Source of the DNA: Naematelia aurantialba
Taxonomy: Eukaryota; Basidiomycota; Tremellomycetes; Tremellales; Naemateliaceae
NCBI GenBank assembly: GCA_021527695.1
Contig: JAKFAO010000005.1
Coordinates: 1,488,001 to 1,552,000, forward strand
Direction of reading: 5' to 3'
Length of the DNA stretch: 64,000 bases
Made by a program: the position numbers and the translations under genes. How positions within the stretch are numbered: the stretch's first letter is position 1; the number at the start of each line of letters is the position of its first letter. A model generated the notes under the pieces. The model was not told where the DNA came from. It did no database searches and worked only from the letters and a program-made list of their open reading frames with translations. Below are positions 35,100 through 48,204 of this stretch, in pieces.

Positions 35100-38000
35100 A
35101 TGTCGTCCTCGGCCCTCTTCCGCCCTCCTTCCGCGCCTGCTGCCCCAGGAGCTGCCATTAGGGCGAGCCAACCACGACCACCGGTTTCTGTATGTCCTTG
35201 GTCTCCTCTCTGCTCCTTCTCCTTCTCCTCTCTTCTCGTCCCATTCCTCTTTTCTCTTCTCTCTTTCTCGTTCCTTTCTCGTCTCTCTCCTCTCCTCTGT
35301 CGGTCGTCTTTCCCCCTCCACTCTTTTCTTCTGCTGCTGCCCGCCTCTTCTCCGGATTCCTGTTTCCTGTCTCCTATCTGTCGTCGACCTTCTGTCTTCT
35401 ATCTTCGCGGCACGCTCGAGCGGTTGGGTAATCCAGACCCCCACTAACGGTGCAGAACCTAGCCCGCATCGATGCGCAGTACCGCGTGAGCTCCTCAACC
35501 CTACCCGATCAGATGGGGGTCGCAGCTTATGGATAGGTGGCATCGACGAAACGGTGGTATGCTTTCATATTGCGGGCGGCGGTGTTTCTGTCGATCCCGT
35601 TTGCGTTGGTTGTGGGATTCTTGACTGGTGCGTTTGGGGTGTTGGTGTCGGTCAGAGTGTCGTCGTTCTTCTACTCGGCATCTCCATCCTCGTACTGGTT
35701 CCCGTTCTCCTCTCCTAACATAATCAGCTCCTCGACAGAGCATAGCTTTCATAGCAGCATCAGCTCCTCACAGAGCATTGCTCCCCACCCAAGCAGCTGT
35801 AGCTAACACCTCAGGCACATGGTCGATGCTTCCCATCTCCTACTTGGCCAACATCATAGCCTTCGCAATCGGCATCGGACCAGTTCTCAAAACCCGTCGC
35901 GAAATCATGATCCGTAAGCCACAAATACGACGTTCCCTCGAGTGTAGACGGTCTGCTGAGCCTACCAGACCCAATCAAGCTTCCCTCAAATGCAACGTTA
36001 CCGTCGATCCTTCTAACCACTCTGAGCTCTTCCGCTTTGATTCAGCTTCTAGGGGCGCATGTCCTCGCTGCCGGGGTTTTGACGACCACGTACGCGAGTT
36101 TGATGACTTATGGCGAGCCCGAGCTGGATTTTGGTTTCTTTAGTCCTACTACGTGAGTCTTGCTCATATCTAGTACGTAATGCACCCATCCCTCGCTTGC
36201 ATCTGGTTATTCTACCTCCCGTACTTCTATTCACAGACAACTGTCCCTCCAATGTTATCGAAGGCTATCCCTCCACCACGTGTCGAAGGCATCTCCTCCA
36301 CGTACAAGATCAGTGCACCTGACGAGACAGACGGCATCCATGGCATATCAACGAGCGGTTCCTGTTCCTCCTCTCCGGCACGAGCATACTCTTCGCCGGC
36401 GTGGCCGTGCGTGAGATCGTTCTTGACCGCATCAAGGCTGTATGGCCGCGCAGAAAAGTACGTACAACACCTAGTGACCTCGCACCGGTTTCAGGTTTTC
36501 AGGTATGATATGAATTACACTGATCTGATGGGCACAGACTCCTCTCTTCCTCTCGGCTCAGCGCTCAATCCGCGCCGAGATTCCCACTTGGACTGATACC
36601 CTGTTTGGACCCTTTGCAGGTGTCTTCAACCTGGTCAACTTCACCCCGGTCTACACTCTAGTCTTCGCTGTTGCTCATTGGGTACTGAGGCGGTGGTGGT
36701 ATCGAAATCTCATTGTCTACTCGGCGGGATATCTCAGGTTAGTCTCGACCTATCTTCACTCTTCACTTCACACCTCACACTCAAGTATTCCGGTCCACTT
36801 GCTAACCAAATCGCGCAGACCATATGTGGCCAATCTCGCCAGGTCGAGAAGCTCGGTAAACGTCGCCACAGTTTGGCATTTGTTTATGCTGGAAACTCTG
36901 GGGCTGGTCATGCTTCAGCTTCCCGCAGCCGCCATGAATGCCTATGTAACGCACGTGAGCTTTCCCTCTCGACTTTTGACAACTAGGCCAAGCTCACTGC
37001 GCTTAGCCCCTCAATTTCGATGTCTTGACTCGCAAGAGCCCGATCTCGCCTGATAGATACCTGCTTACCGCACTCAAATCCCATAATATGTACCATTTGG
37101 CAAGTTGAAGCTACATGCTCTTCGATGTCGCTGACAACTCAGCGATTCACTCTGTTCGAGCTGCTCCGCGTGTCCAACTTGCCTGCCCGGCGACAAGCTC
37201 TTTTCGCCGATATTCCTCGGAATCCATCTTCGACTTCGCAATCTCTCATATGCGATCTATTCGAGAACCTGCTCATCCTTCTTGGGCAAGCCCACCAGAC
37301 GATCGTCACTCGTGGCAGTGCTGCTTCGGCTACTTCTGCACCAACGGTGGCGGCACGAGCTGCGCCAGACGCGTACACAGCACAAATCAAATCTGCCGAT
37401 ATCTTTAGACCTGTCGCCAAGCCCAAGTCAATATTGCAGAGCATGCTGGATGGACCTGTTCGTACTGGTCCTCCACCTATTCCTGTCCAAAAGGCAGAGA
37501 TACAGGTCAAGCAGATCACAGGAAAGGCTGTGGACCGTGTAGAAGGAGTCAAGAAGGATGTGATTGGGAAGCTTGAAGGACACCCAGCTGTGGTCGCGGT
37601 GAATGGGTGGCTCGGAGTGGTGTATGCGTGGAGCGGTGAGGAGTGGGCGAGAAGAAATGTTGGTGCAGCAGTCCCAGATGTCGACCGGATCCAACTCGTC
37701 ATTGACAGTGAGTTATACATGTGATAATCTATCACCGGGGGATTTCTGACGATGCGTCAGTCTTCGCGACACTTGCCGTGGCATCGATCGAGGAGGACAC
37801 ATACGGCCAAGTGCAGCATCTATTACCTTCTGTCCTCGAAGCGATAGTCCGCGTCCGTTCCGGGGTGATACAGCTCGAGGGCAGCCTGTCATCGCAGGCA
37901 ACCCTGTTGGGCAGGGCACAGGATGCGGCAGCTGTGGCGTTGACAGCCCGCTTGTCTCCTGTGAGGGAAGGTGAGTGGAGACGAGCGGTGTGTTGGTCAG

Positions 38001-38140
38001 CTAGCTGACGAGTGGTGATAGCATGTGAGAGCGGGATCAGGCGGATATCAGACGAGTTTGGGAGCTCGCTGGCGGCATTGCGGTTCCCTTCTAGTATCGC
38101 GGCGGCATTGACGGAGGTGTGTAAAGACGATACGTCGTGA
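35100..38140 (+). CDS. NDC1: Nuclear pore membrane protein Ndc1
   Basis: Ndc1 anchors the nuclear pore complex (and spindle pole body in some fungi) in the nuclear envelope. Exons begin 35100-35189, 35456-35485, 35537-35627, then from 35815; later exon borders are approximate, with the stop at 38138-38140. The first half is membrane-embedded: AFILRAAVFLSIPFALVVGF, SYLANIIAFAIGIGPVLKTR, AHVLAAGVLTTTYASLMTYG, LACIWLFYLPYFYS, RFLFLLSGTSILFAGVAVRE and NLVNFTPVYTLVFAVAHWVL give about six helices. The second half is soluble and includes FTLFELLRVSNLPARRQALF, a Ser/Ala/Pro linker, and FATLAVASIEEDTYGQVQHL near the end, as in other fungal Ndc1 proteins. Introns 1 and 3 are long and repetitive. Confidence 0.87.
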
Positions 38141-38498
38141 GGAAGCAGAGCGAGACATGCATGTGTAGTCTAAACTATAGTCAGCCAGCAGGGCCGCTGC
38201 GCCAAGTCATGCCATTGGTCGCTGGCAGCGTACTTGGGGTCGGGCGGTACCACGCGAATGCTCCCAATGTATAGCCGCGGCGTGATCGGAGCACGCACAG
38301 CGTTGGCACATTGCAAATGCAGGCAACGCTCTACATGGTGTTGGTCGAGGTGTGAAGGCGTCACACAGGATCGAGCTGACATCGAGCGTGGGTGACGATA
38401 CAGATGCAATGCATAGTCTAGCTACCTCGAGGCTGTGTGCCTATGCTGTACCTTGAGAATATATGCTCGACTCGACTGTTTTGATTCCCGCGTGGCTC
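38141..38498. other. Convergent 3' regions of NDC1 and the MFS gene
   Basis: 358 bp between two stop codons that face each other. No open frame or repeat of note; the hairpin at 38501-38578 starts just inside the MFS coding end. Confidence 0.5.
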
Positions 38499-38714
38499 TC
38501 ATAGTCCAGGAGCGAGCCTAGAGGGCGCATAGTCCAGCGGGGATACCTGGACGGCCTCTAGACTCGCCCCTGGACTATCGGCGAGGGTGGTTGCGGTTGA
38601 TATACTGGCTTCTTTCCCCTTCTCGTCGATATCGTCGATACCTGTGATATCTACTCCCTGTGCCGCGTCTGATTCTCCCACCTCGGCTAACTCTCCTGCT
38701 CCCGCTCCTCCTGT

Positions 38715-38751
<37 letters not shown>

Positions 38752-41415
38752 ACTCGTCCTCCCCTTCCTTCTGAAGGATGCAGACTCTTGCCTTGGGACA
38801 TGGACAGGCGCTTCCCATCCGACTCCGCCGCCTCTGCCTGTCCCGCCTCGGCGGCTGCGTGGCCCGCTCTACTGCGGGTCCGACTGCGATTCCGCTTCTT
38901 CTCCGCCTCGAGCTCCGGGCTGTCTTTGCGAAAGACGACCTCGCGCACGGCAAAGCCCACGAGGAAACACACGCCGGCGATCGCCGTGAACGCGATGAAC
39001 ACGACCCGCAGGCCGTCGGCGTACGCGTCGACGACTTGCGCCCGCTGCGCCGCAGGGAGCGTCTGCAGCGCGTCGATGGCAGACGCGAGCAGCGCCGTGC
39101 GGTCAGACGCGGTGAGCCCCGCGATGAGCGCCAGGCGCGCGGACACGGTGTTGTTGTATATCGAGTTGGCCACTGGGAATGTTAGCTCGGTCGGGTTTCA
39201 GGCTTTTCAGAGTCGTAAGTGAGTCCCATTCCCAATTTCTTCACCTCCATGCCCTGCCCATTCCATCCCTTCTTCTTCACCTCATGCCCCGCCTATGTCG
39301 CCTCTAGATAGTCATCCCATGCCGATCTCCAGATAGTCATCCCATATGCATCTCTAGCTATGCATCCCATGCCCATCTAGCTAGCCATCCTGACCTGACC
39401 GCTCGTCTCTGGACTCACTGGCAAGACCAAACGCGCCGCCCATGGTACGGAAAAAGTTCCGCGCAGAAGTCACCACAGCCCGATCCGGCGCCGGCGTTGT
39501 GTTGAGCGCAGCGACGAGGGTCGTCTGTAGTGAGAAGCCGATCCCGACGGTCGTGAGTTCCAGGGAACACAGCACGAGGGCCAGAGACGAGTGCGCGTTC
39601 CAGAGGATTTGGAGGGCTTGGCCGACGGTCCAGATTGCCGCGCCGACGAGCTGCGAGATTCAGCATTGGCGGTGGTAGAATGCAATAGCACCAGTACAGG
39701 GATACGAGCGGCCGAGCGGAGTTGTATAAGGTCACACAGAGCCACATAGTTTTCCACAAGTCCCAGGGTGACCGAGGGCAGGATAGGATGGGGGTGGAGG
39801 GAGGGGGTCACTGGGAACCAGAGTCGCCACTCACAATGACAATCTTATATCTGTTCGTCTTGGAGACATACCACCCAGAGACTATACCCCAGATAGCACC
39901 GGGCATCGTATACACCAGCACGTATGCGCCTGAAAGCAGCGATGAATAGCCCTTGACGTATTGGAGATAATTCGGCACATAGTAGATGTTCTGAACTTGT
40001 CAGCTTACATACAGTGGCCAGTGGCGACAGGGAGACCGACTCACGCCATAGTAGATCATGCCAATCAAGAACGACTGGAACATGACAGCCGTGGTGGTGC
40101 GATCTTTGAACAGTCGTACTGCGCATTCATCAGAGCTGATGGTCTGTAGCAATAAGATGCAGAATACTTACGGGGCAAGATGGGAAGTTTGGTGAACTTC
40201 CATTCTGCGAGGACAAACGCCACAAAGCACAGCGCGCCGACGACAAGCATGACGATGACGGCGGTGCTGTCCCATGCAAAGGTCGAGCCGCCCCCTGATA
40301 TTGGCACGAGGAGCAGAACCGCCCCCGCTGCCGAAAGGAAGATCCCGACATAGTCTATCTGTCGCAATTTGCGCGACATTGAACCGGTCACAGGTTTGAG
40401 CGGCAACACCAGGTGGTCGATGACGATGATGACGGCGGCGCCGATGGTGGTGATCCTGCCAAAGTCAATGACACGTGCATGGAACCACGCGTGGACATAC
40501 CAAAAGACCCAACGCCATTGTCCAGCAGTAGCGAGGCCGCCGCCGAGAAACGGTCCCTAGCTCCGTCAGCCGAGACTCTGTGTACTTGAGAGTGAAAACT
40601 TGCAATTGCGGAACCGATCGAGCAGAATGCAGAGATGAGGCCTTGGTACTTTCCCCGATCCTTTAGCGGTACTATATCTGACACCTGCCAGCCGTATTAG
40701 CACAGAATAAGCAATGTAGTGTGATGTGTAGGACATACAATGACCATGGCGATACCGTTGACGCCACCGCCACCCATGCCAGATATGGCACGGAAGACGT
40801 ACAGCTGGACTGGCGTCTTGGCGAAACCGCACAACGAGTTTCCGAAACCCAGAAAGAAGACTGCTATTTGGAGCATGGTCTTGCGGCCGAAGATATCGCT
40901 GAGACGCCCGTACACGAGATGAAAGGCACAACTGTGGCGACATCAGCGGCGTGTCGTCTCGGATGCCAGAGCCGGGAAGAGAACCGACTTTGAGACGAAG
41001 AACGAGGTTCCGACCCAGGAGATGGTGTCGCTGCCGTTCAATGCTGTCCCGATCACCGGTGCGGCGGTCGACACTGATGTCTGGTCCACGAAACTCAACA
41101 CCAACGCAATCCCTGCACGGCCAAAAGTCAGCGCCACCCGCGGCGACCATTCGGTGAACGAGCCTCACCAATGCCGAAATACACGATCAGGATCTTGCGC
41201 AACGGCAAGCGGCTCGACTGGTCCTGGATCGAAATGTGCTTTTCCAGCTTGCTGATAGCTGCCACTTCTTGGCCGTCCAACCGGATGTCGGACTCGTCCT
41301 TCTCATTCTCGATCGACAACAGCTCGGTGGCCGGCGCTGTCATCGTTCGTTCTGCCAAGGACAATGCATTTTGTGGCGGCTCCAGCAAAATGGCATCAGA
41401 AGCAGCGGGCGCCAT
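38499..41415 (-). CDS. MFS multidrug-type transporter (DHA2-like)
   Basis: Proton-coupled major facilitator of the plasma membrane, probably drug or toxic-compound export. After a hydrophilic N terminus (MAPAASDAILLEPPQ), the first helix region IALVLSFVDQTSVSTAAPVI is followed by ISWVGTSFFV, the loop 2-3 motif YGRLSDIFGRKTML, RAISGMGGGGVNGIAMVIV (motif C-like position) and DIVPLKDRGKYQGLISA, typical of DHA2 14-TM proteins. Later helices include YVGIFLSAAGAVLLLVPISG. The C terminus has RVVFIAFTAIAGVCFLVGF, then a hydrophilic tail with an Ala-Gly repeat of about 15 residues. Several short introns; the 246-nt one (39418-39173) is repetitive. Substrate cannot be inferred. Confidence 0.88.
38501..38578. 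repeat. 24-bp inverted repeat over the MFS stop codon
   Basis: The arm at 38501-38524 and the reverse complement of 38555-38578 agree at 22 of 24 positions (ATAGTCCAGG, then AGCGAG or GGCGAG, then CTAGAGG). The 30-nt loop contains a nested GTCCAG/CTGGAC pair at 38532-38537 and 38547-38552. The structure covers the last 26 codons and stop of the MFS gene. Confidence 0.9.
39290..39390. repeat. Degenerate repeat in an MFS intron
   Basis: Four or five copies of a segment like TAGTCATCCCATGC with intervening ATCTC(T/C)AG lie inside the 39418-39173 intron. Confidence 0.75.
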
Positions 41416-42165
41416 CTCCGGGTCTTTAAGGGTTCACGCCGTGAGGGAGGAGGGGGGAGGCAAGGGGAGAGGAACAGAGACGGTCAACCACACAAACGCG
41501 CGCAGGTCGTCATCCAGTCATGAGACGGCGCGCGAGCTGGACAGCCGACGATGTAAACGAGGTATATATCGGATCGAGAAACGCCAGTCACTCATCGTCA
41601 GGCCTACGCGTTACTTTTCTTAACAACCTTGCAGGATGCATCAATGAAAAACATCACATTATCGGGTCTGACGCCGAGCGTAGCAATAGGGCGGAAACAG
41701 CAGAACAGCTTCGGAAGATCCTCCCGGCAGCCACCACATGGATTATTCGGGTAAACGTTCCGAGATCCCTCGTCTTCCTATCAGAGATTGCTACCGTGGG
41801 AGACTATCAGTAGGCAGTCCTCTATTCAATCCTCCCCTTTATTCCCCGGTGGAGGTTGTCCGACGCGACGAGCAAGTGAAACGCTTTCCAAAGGTTCAAG
41901 GGACTGCAAGACAACTGGAGGATTGTCTCACCTGTCGACCTGGCGACGAGCAATACACCCGTGCGGCCACGTCGTGGAGTACACTACAGACTTCTGGAGT
42001 CGCCAGTAGTGGAAGCTGTCAGGGGGTCTGGAGCTGGGCTTGGCCACGGGCACGCACGCGTCCGCATCGCATGCTCGGGCGGCGCGACGACAGGTGCCTC
42101 CAGCTGATCGCAAGGCTCGCCTAAGCTAAACGTCGAGCTCGCCTTGCCCCCGGACACGATGCAGA
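41416..42165. promoter_or_regulatory. Divergent promoter region, MFS gene and septation kinase
   Basis: 750 bp between divergent starts. No named motif recognised. ORFs seen here have no domain. The length allows separate promoters and 5' UTRs. Confidence 0.45.
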
Positions 42166-45100
42166 ATGGCCGCCTTGACGCTCTCCAACTACCAGCTGGG
42201 CGACCTGCTCGGTCGCGGGGCTTCAGGCTCCGTCTACCGCGCCCTCAATTTCCTGACTGGCGAGACGGTCGCCATCAAATCGGTCTCCCTCCTCAGCCTC
42301 GCGCCCTCGGCGCTTCCCGATATCATGTCCGAGATCGATCTACTAAAGAACCTGAAGCACCCGAACATCGTCAAGTACAAGGGCTTTGCGCGCGACAAGG
42401 AGAACCTCTTCATCGTGCTCGAGTACTGCGAAAACGGGTCTCTGCAGTCCATTTTGAAGAAGTTTGGCAAGTTTCCGGAAAGCCTGGTGGCCGTCTACAT
42501 CTCCCAAGTTCTCGAAGGGTTGATCTACCTGCACGATCAGGGCGTCATCCATCGTGACATCAAGGGGGCGAATATCCTCACCAACAAGGACGGGAGTGTC
42601 AAGCTGGCCGATTTTGGTGTATCCTCCAGGACGGCTGGGCCTCAGCTCGAGGACAATGACAACGAGGTGGTCGGCAGTCCATATTGGATGGCACCAGAGG
42701 TGATCGAGCAGAGCGGTGCAAGCACCGCCAGCGATATCTGGAGTGTGGGATGTGTGGTGGTGGAGCTCTTGGAGGGCAGGCCGCCATATGGGGACCTCGC
42801 GCCAATGCAGGCGTTATGGCGGATAGTCCAGGACGAGTCTATGAAACTTCCGGATGGTGCCAGCCCGGTCAGCACGCTCCCTATATTGTGTGTGGTATAA
42901 ACTGACGACAAGAGGATAGATTGTGCGAGACTTTCTGTACCAGTGCTTCCAGAAAGACCCAAATCTACGAGTGTCCGCCAAGAAATTGCTCCGCCATCCT
43001 TGGATGATGTCGGCGCGGAAACACCTCGCTGTTGGGCCAGCGCCTATTGCTCTCCCAACCTCTCAGCCTGTATCTCCTGTGAAGACCAAGTCTGGGTCAA
43101 CGCGGAACGCAACAAGCAATGGCGGGGCGAGAGTGGACAAGCCGGTCACGGTGTATGATGAAGCCGTCCAGCGGGTTCAGCAGTGGAACGAGGCATTGAA
43201 TGGTCAGCTTTCTTCTCCTATATTTGATGATAGCTAACATCCCGTGAAGCCTCGCCCAGACCGCTAGGTACGGTCCGCCGTTTGCCAACCACAACACAGG
43301 CCCACCAGCCCTCCGCTGCCTATCTTGCGACCAAGAAGATGGACAGCAAGCCCGCTTCCATGCCCTCACTTCCATCAAATGAGTCCTTGGCAGCCCAGCC
43401 ATCCACATCGGCTACTCCATCTCCTGTGCATATTCCAAGCGGCGGTCTCGTGCAGAAGAGCCAACACGTGAATCAGGTATTGAATCGAGCAAAGGAACAA
43501 TCAGATGAAGAAAGTTGGGATGACGATTTCGCTTCTGATATCTCTCTCTCAAAGCTGAAACGTAAGTACTTTAGTGTAAGCCCGCGTTGCTTGCCTCGGC
43601 GCTGATAGAAAACATCAAGACCAGAAGGAGGAGACCTCGGCAAGTGAGGAGCCCGACCAAAAGACCCTGCGGCCAACCAAGTCGCCAATAGTCTCGAATC
43701 GACCACTACCTGCCGTGGCAGGCAAATCCACTTCCAAGGCCCGATTCGAGGATTATTCAGACGATATTCTTGCTGATGCTACTGGACTGGAGAACAAGTT
43801 GGCCGACCTCAAAGTGCGTTCGTTGCTCGTGGACAACCGCAGTAAGCTGATGTGGGTAGCTCAAAAACAAAACTCGGCGTGGCATCTTGCATCCTAACGA
43901 CTTGCGGAAGCTTTCCACTACCACAGCCCCAGCGCCTATTCCACCAATCCCTGTGCGTAGCCTGTCAGCTCCTAACAAGACCTCGCCTGCCATACCTCCG
44001 GTTTCGTCGTCCGCTTCGCTGGGACCGCCTCGATCCCCAAGACCGCCTATACGCAGTCCACCAGGCTCGCGGCAAAACTCGCTACGGAATAAAGCAGAGT
44101 TGACGGAAAGTCAAAGAGGCCTGCAAAAGTATACGGAGACGGAGAACGAAGACTACTCGGATATGTTCGATGCTGAAGGCGATCCAACCACACTCGGTGA
44201 ATAGTTTGAAATCTTTCTGGACGAGCTCATCAGGTATAGGTGCCAGATCGACATCTTCGCTTCAGCTCACGCGACGAACAAATCGATCATGGGACGAGTC
44301 TGAGAATGATCAACAAGATCCCTTTGCAGAGATCGATGATGACTATGTTGGAGATGCGGAAGATCTGGAGGCAAACCTCCTGCGAGACAAAAAAGCGACA
44401 CTATGTGCCAACGTTGGGAAGAATGTGGATTTATTGGTGCCCGGAAGTTCAAGCGAGGCGCTCGTGAAAGCGTGCGATGAGCTTGTGAGCGATTCTAACT
44501 GGATAGATTCATCGACTAAATGTCGTAGCTGGCCATGATGGACAATGCCCCAGACATGGGTCTCGAGTCTCATTTCGTTAGCTGTCGAGGGATGATGGCG
44601 TATGTCGTTATTTCGAGCAGATCATCAGACTGACATTTCGTACAGGATACTCGAAGTCCTCGAGTCGCGACTAAGTCGAGAGGTCGCAGTCAGGCTGTTG
44701 AGAATCGTCAACAGTGTATGCTATTCCCGTCTTACCAGAACGAAGTTTATGGAAACAGATCGTCGCGACCGACCTCGACATGCTAGAGAGCTTCTGCCTG
44801 ATTGGTGGCATACCTGTCATCCTCGTCAGCTATCCTTCTTTAACCGTTCGGCAAGCTGACTGGTTACAGCCGTTCACTAGCAAGAAGCACTCTCTAGAAA
44901 CTCGCCTGGAGGCTTCAGCCTTCGTGCAGCATCTGACACGGTCAGCGTCGACCCTGCAGATGTTTGTCTCGTACGTGCCAGCATCTTTACTTTGAGACTT
45001 GTTACGGTTCTGATCCAGGCCAGCTGCCGTGGATTAAGGATACTTGTGGAGTTGCTGGATGAGGATTACGAGGTCAATAAAGCGTTCATACTCGCCTCTC

Positions 45101-46921
45101 TTGAGGGGATTAGCTCTGTCTTTGACCTGCAGGTGGGTCTCGCTTTGTAACGGATAAGGGATACTTATCAGTCTTTCAGTCGCCGACACCTAGAAACGAC
45201 TTTTGCCGCATGTTCGTACGAGAGGGTATCCTCGGTCCTCTGTCTACGGCTCTATTGTCGATCTTGCAGGATAAGGACGTCGACAGAGACGACACGGATG
45301 AAGCTCCCTCTCACAGCCATAGGGCGATCACTACTCTTCTGCTCTTCTGCCAAGTTGCTCAAGCGGATGCTCGTGTGCGCGAAGCGTTTGCCAGCCGCAC
45401 CATCATGATTCGTGAGTGTAATGACTTCGAAAGGGGGCGTCCTGACGTCTTCTAGGCATATTGAAGGCCTGCGACTCGTTGCCTCGAAAGCTCCTTGTGA
45501 TTGCGATCAAAGCGATCAAACACCTCTCCACCAGCCCGCAACTCATCGAAGTCTTGCAAAACTCAAATGCAATGGAAGTCCTTGTCGGCCTTTTGGGCAG
45601 ATACGTCAAGGGCTCTCACGCCAACGTGAGCTTCGCAGTACTTGAGACTGTTGGACTAGTCTTACACTGACGGCGTGCAGGAGATCTGCTCCCACCTCTT
45701 CCAGACTATCTATTCCATGACAAGGCTCTCGAAAGCCCGTCAAGAAGAGGCTGCGTCGTTCGGTATCATCCCTCTGCTCAAGCGCGTCATCCAGAACAAG
45801 TCACCGCTCAAGCAATTCGCGCTGCCAATTTTGTGCGATCTAGCCAATGCTGGCAAGGTTGCAAGGCGACTTTTGTGGCAGAATGACGGGATGACTTGTG
45901 AGCTTGGATTCTGGTTCGGACGCTCATGACAGTGTACCTCGATCTGCTGCAAGATCCCTACTGGCGAGTTTCTGCTTTGGACGCTGTGCTTTCTTGGTGA
46001 GTTGGCTTACTGTAGTTGGGCCCCTCGTGTTCGCGTCGGGAGTCTGACATGTCTAGGATGTCTGATGAGACGGCTCGTGTGGAGGATGTTCTTCTTGAGA
46101 ACTCTGCGACCGACAGTATCGTTCAGTGCTTTGTGCAGTCGAGCGGAGTGTCATTTGAGGGCATCCTCGATCCGTAAGCCATCCGTCGTGCCCACCCGCC
46201 TTGCTTACCGTCCGCCAGCCTGCTGAAGATACTGCGCCTGTCGACGAGTCTCACGTCTTCGATCTCGACCACTCCGTTCTTCCGACGCCTCGCAGACAGC
46301 CTGCAGCATCCCTCCAAACCACTGTTGAAACTCAACCTCCTCCGCCTCACTCGTCTGGTTTGCGACAACCACCCCGACCGGGCCACCCTCGTCTCTCGCT
46401 TCTCGCTGGCCAGTATAGTCGACCAGCTGGCCAAGCAGGACGAGGCAATCCTGGTGCGCGAGCTAGCAAAGGAGATCTACCCGAGCTTGCTGTTTGGTAA
46501 CGATCCGCCAGTGGATATTGGTGAATCGGCTCTAGCGAAGAAGGTATCTAGTACGATGAGGCGGACGACAAGCGAGCACGTCATTTCGCACCCTACCCCT
46601 CTGTCACTCTCTCATCCTTATCCCCATGATCAGACTCGCGACCAACCTCGTGATCAGACTCGCGATCGATCGCACGCCGGATCTGGACCTGGGTTCAGCT
46701 CTGAACAGCCTTCTCACGTTCGAGCAAAGGCAAGGGAAAGCAGAGTCGGCGCCGCGGGAGGCGCAGACGGCATAGGACCAGCTGGGTCGGCTGGGCTGGG
46801 ACTGGGACTGGGACTGGGACTGGCGAGACCGAGTTCGACGCCTGGGGTCCAGCCGCTCAAGAAGGACGATGGCGAGCGGCCGAAACATAAGCGCAAGATC
46901 TCGCGGAACCAGTTGAAGTGA
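42166..46921 (+). CDS. sepH: SepH/Cdc7-type septation-initiation protein kinase
   Basis: Serine/threonine kinase of the septation initiation (mitotic exit) network, related to A. nidulans SepH, fission yeast Cdc7, budding yeast Cdc15 and plant MAP3K-epsilon. The kinase domain starts at residue 9: glycine loop [11 protein letters not shown], lysine in VAIKSVSLL, catalytic [28 protein letters not shown] and a subdomain XI in [20 protein letters not shown]. After a disordered linker with an acidic WDDDF element, an armadillo-like region follows ([53 protein letters not shown]), as in SepH. The C terminus is basic ([12 protein letters not shown]) after a short GL repeat. Many short introns; internal borders were not all resolved. 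Confidence 0.9.
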
Positions 46922-48204
46922 GTAGCAGTGGTCTCTCGCATTCCAAACGCTTCTTCGTCTCTCACTCTTCCCCTATATTCCATCCCCTGTCCCCCCTTCT
47001 ACCCGTTGACCCCATTACTCCATTACTCCATTACCCCACTACTCCGCTACTCCGTTACTCCGCTACTCCGTTACTCCATTCTTCCGTTACTCCATTACTC
47101 CATCCTCCATTACTCCCCGCCAGCATCATTACTCCGTTACTCCATCCACTCTATGATCATTCACTCGGTCACTGCATTCGCTATTCATCCATTTTGTTCC
47201 ACTCATTCCCCGAATGGAGCTGAGCGACAGCAGGGACGTACAGTGGCATACTGACGAGAACGGCCGTCTGAAGACCGTTCGGTCAAAAGGATCGTCCTAG
47301 ACAGGATGCGTGATGCCCGACGGATGGAGGTAGATATTGGACATTGACGACATGAGAGGGTCGACATAGATCGGCGATAAGTAATGTAAGGTTAAGGCGA
47401 AGGCCGAGCTGCGGGGCAAGGCCAAGGCCAAGCTGGAAGGTCAAGGCAAAGGTCAAGGCGAAGGTCGAGCTGCGGGTCAAGACAAAGGTCAAGCTGGGAA
47501 AAGCTGGAAAGACAAGCCGGAAGTCGAGCTGGTGGCGATACCCTGCATAGGATACTCTGTATGCTCTCATTAGCATTGGAGCACTTGTCGTGTACAACGA
47601 GATCAAGGCGGATGCATTGCATGGTACGCTCTGCACATCCGTGCTCAGTCAGCTGCGACGCACGAGCCACGACCCAAGGCGATGAGCGATGATACTGTGC
47701 GTCGCTTTCGGCGGTGGGAGTCTTGCCTCTGTGGCATTCGCTCACTCTATCGTTTGGCTTTGCGCCGCATCGTTCCGCGTACCTCTGCGCACAAAGTCAT
47801 TGCTTAGGCGATTGCACACCACGGCCCCGCGTACACGTCAAATGCAATGCATGTAGACCTGATCATGGCGATTGAGGACGAGTGAAAATGCAATGATGCG
47901 ACGCGATGATGCGGGACATATCCGACAATGATAACGGGAAGACGCCCAGTCTGTCTCCTATACCTTGCCGGCCTGCGACCCCGTCTGGTCCCCTTGTCGC
48001 CCCCGGCTTCTTTGCCCACTCCCGCCTGATCCCCTTGTCGCCCCCGGCTTCGTTGGTGTTTGACTACGATGATGTTGGTGTTGACGTTGATCCTGACGTT
48101 TACGCTTACGTTCACGCCGCCCACGTCCCAGCCTCTAAAGGCACCGCCTCCGCTTCCCCCCGCGTTCCCCCCGCTATCCTCTCAGCCCTTACATTCGTTT
48201 GTCG
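46922..48204. other. Convergent intergenic region with tandem repeats
   Basis: About 1.3 kb between the kinase stop and the PPR stop. It holds the TTACTCC array (47015-47160), repeats around AAGGTCAAGGCGAAGG at 47388-47520, and an exact 21-bp direct repeat at 47990-48010 and 48031-48051. No supported gene. Confidence 0.55.
47015..47160. repeat. TTACTCC minisatellite 3' of the septation kinase
   Basis: About twelve copies of a 9-10 bp unit (TTACTCCAT, TTACTCCGC, CTACTCCGT) in near-tandem, probably in the 3' UTR or just beyond. Confidence 0.85.
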
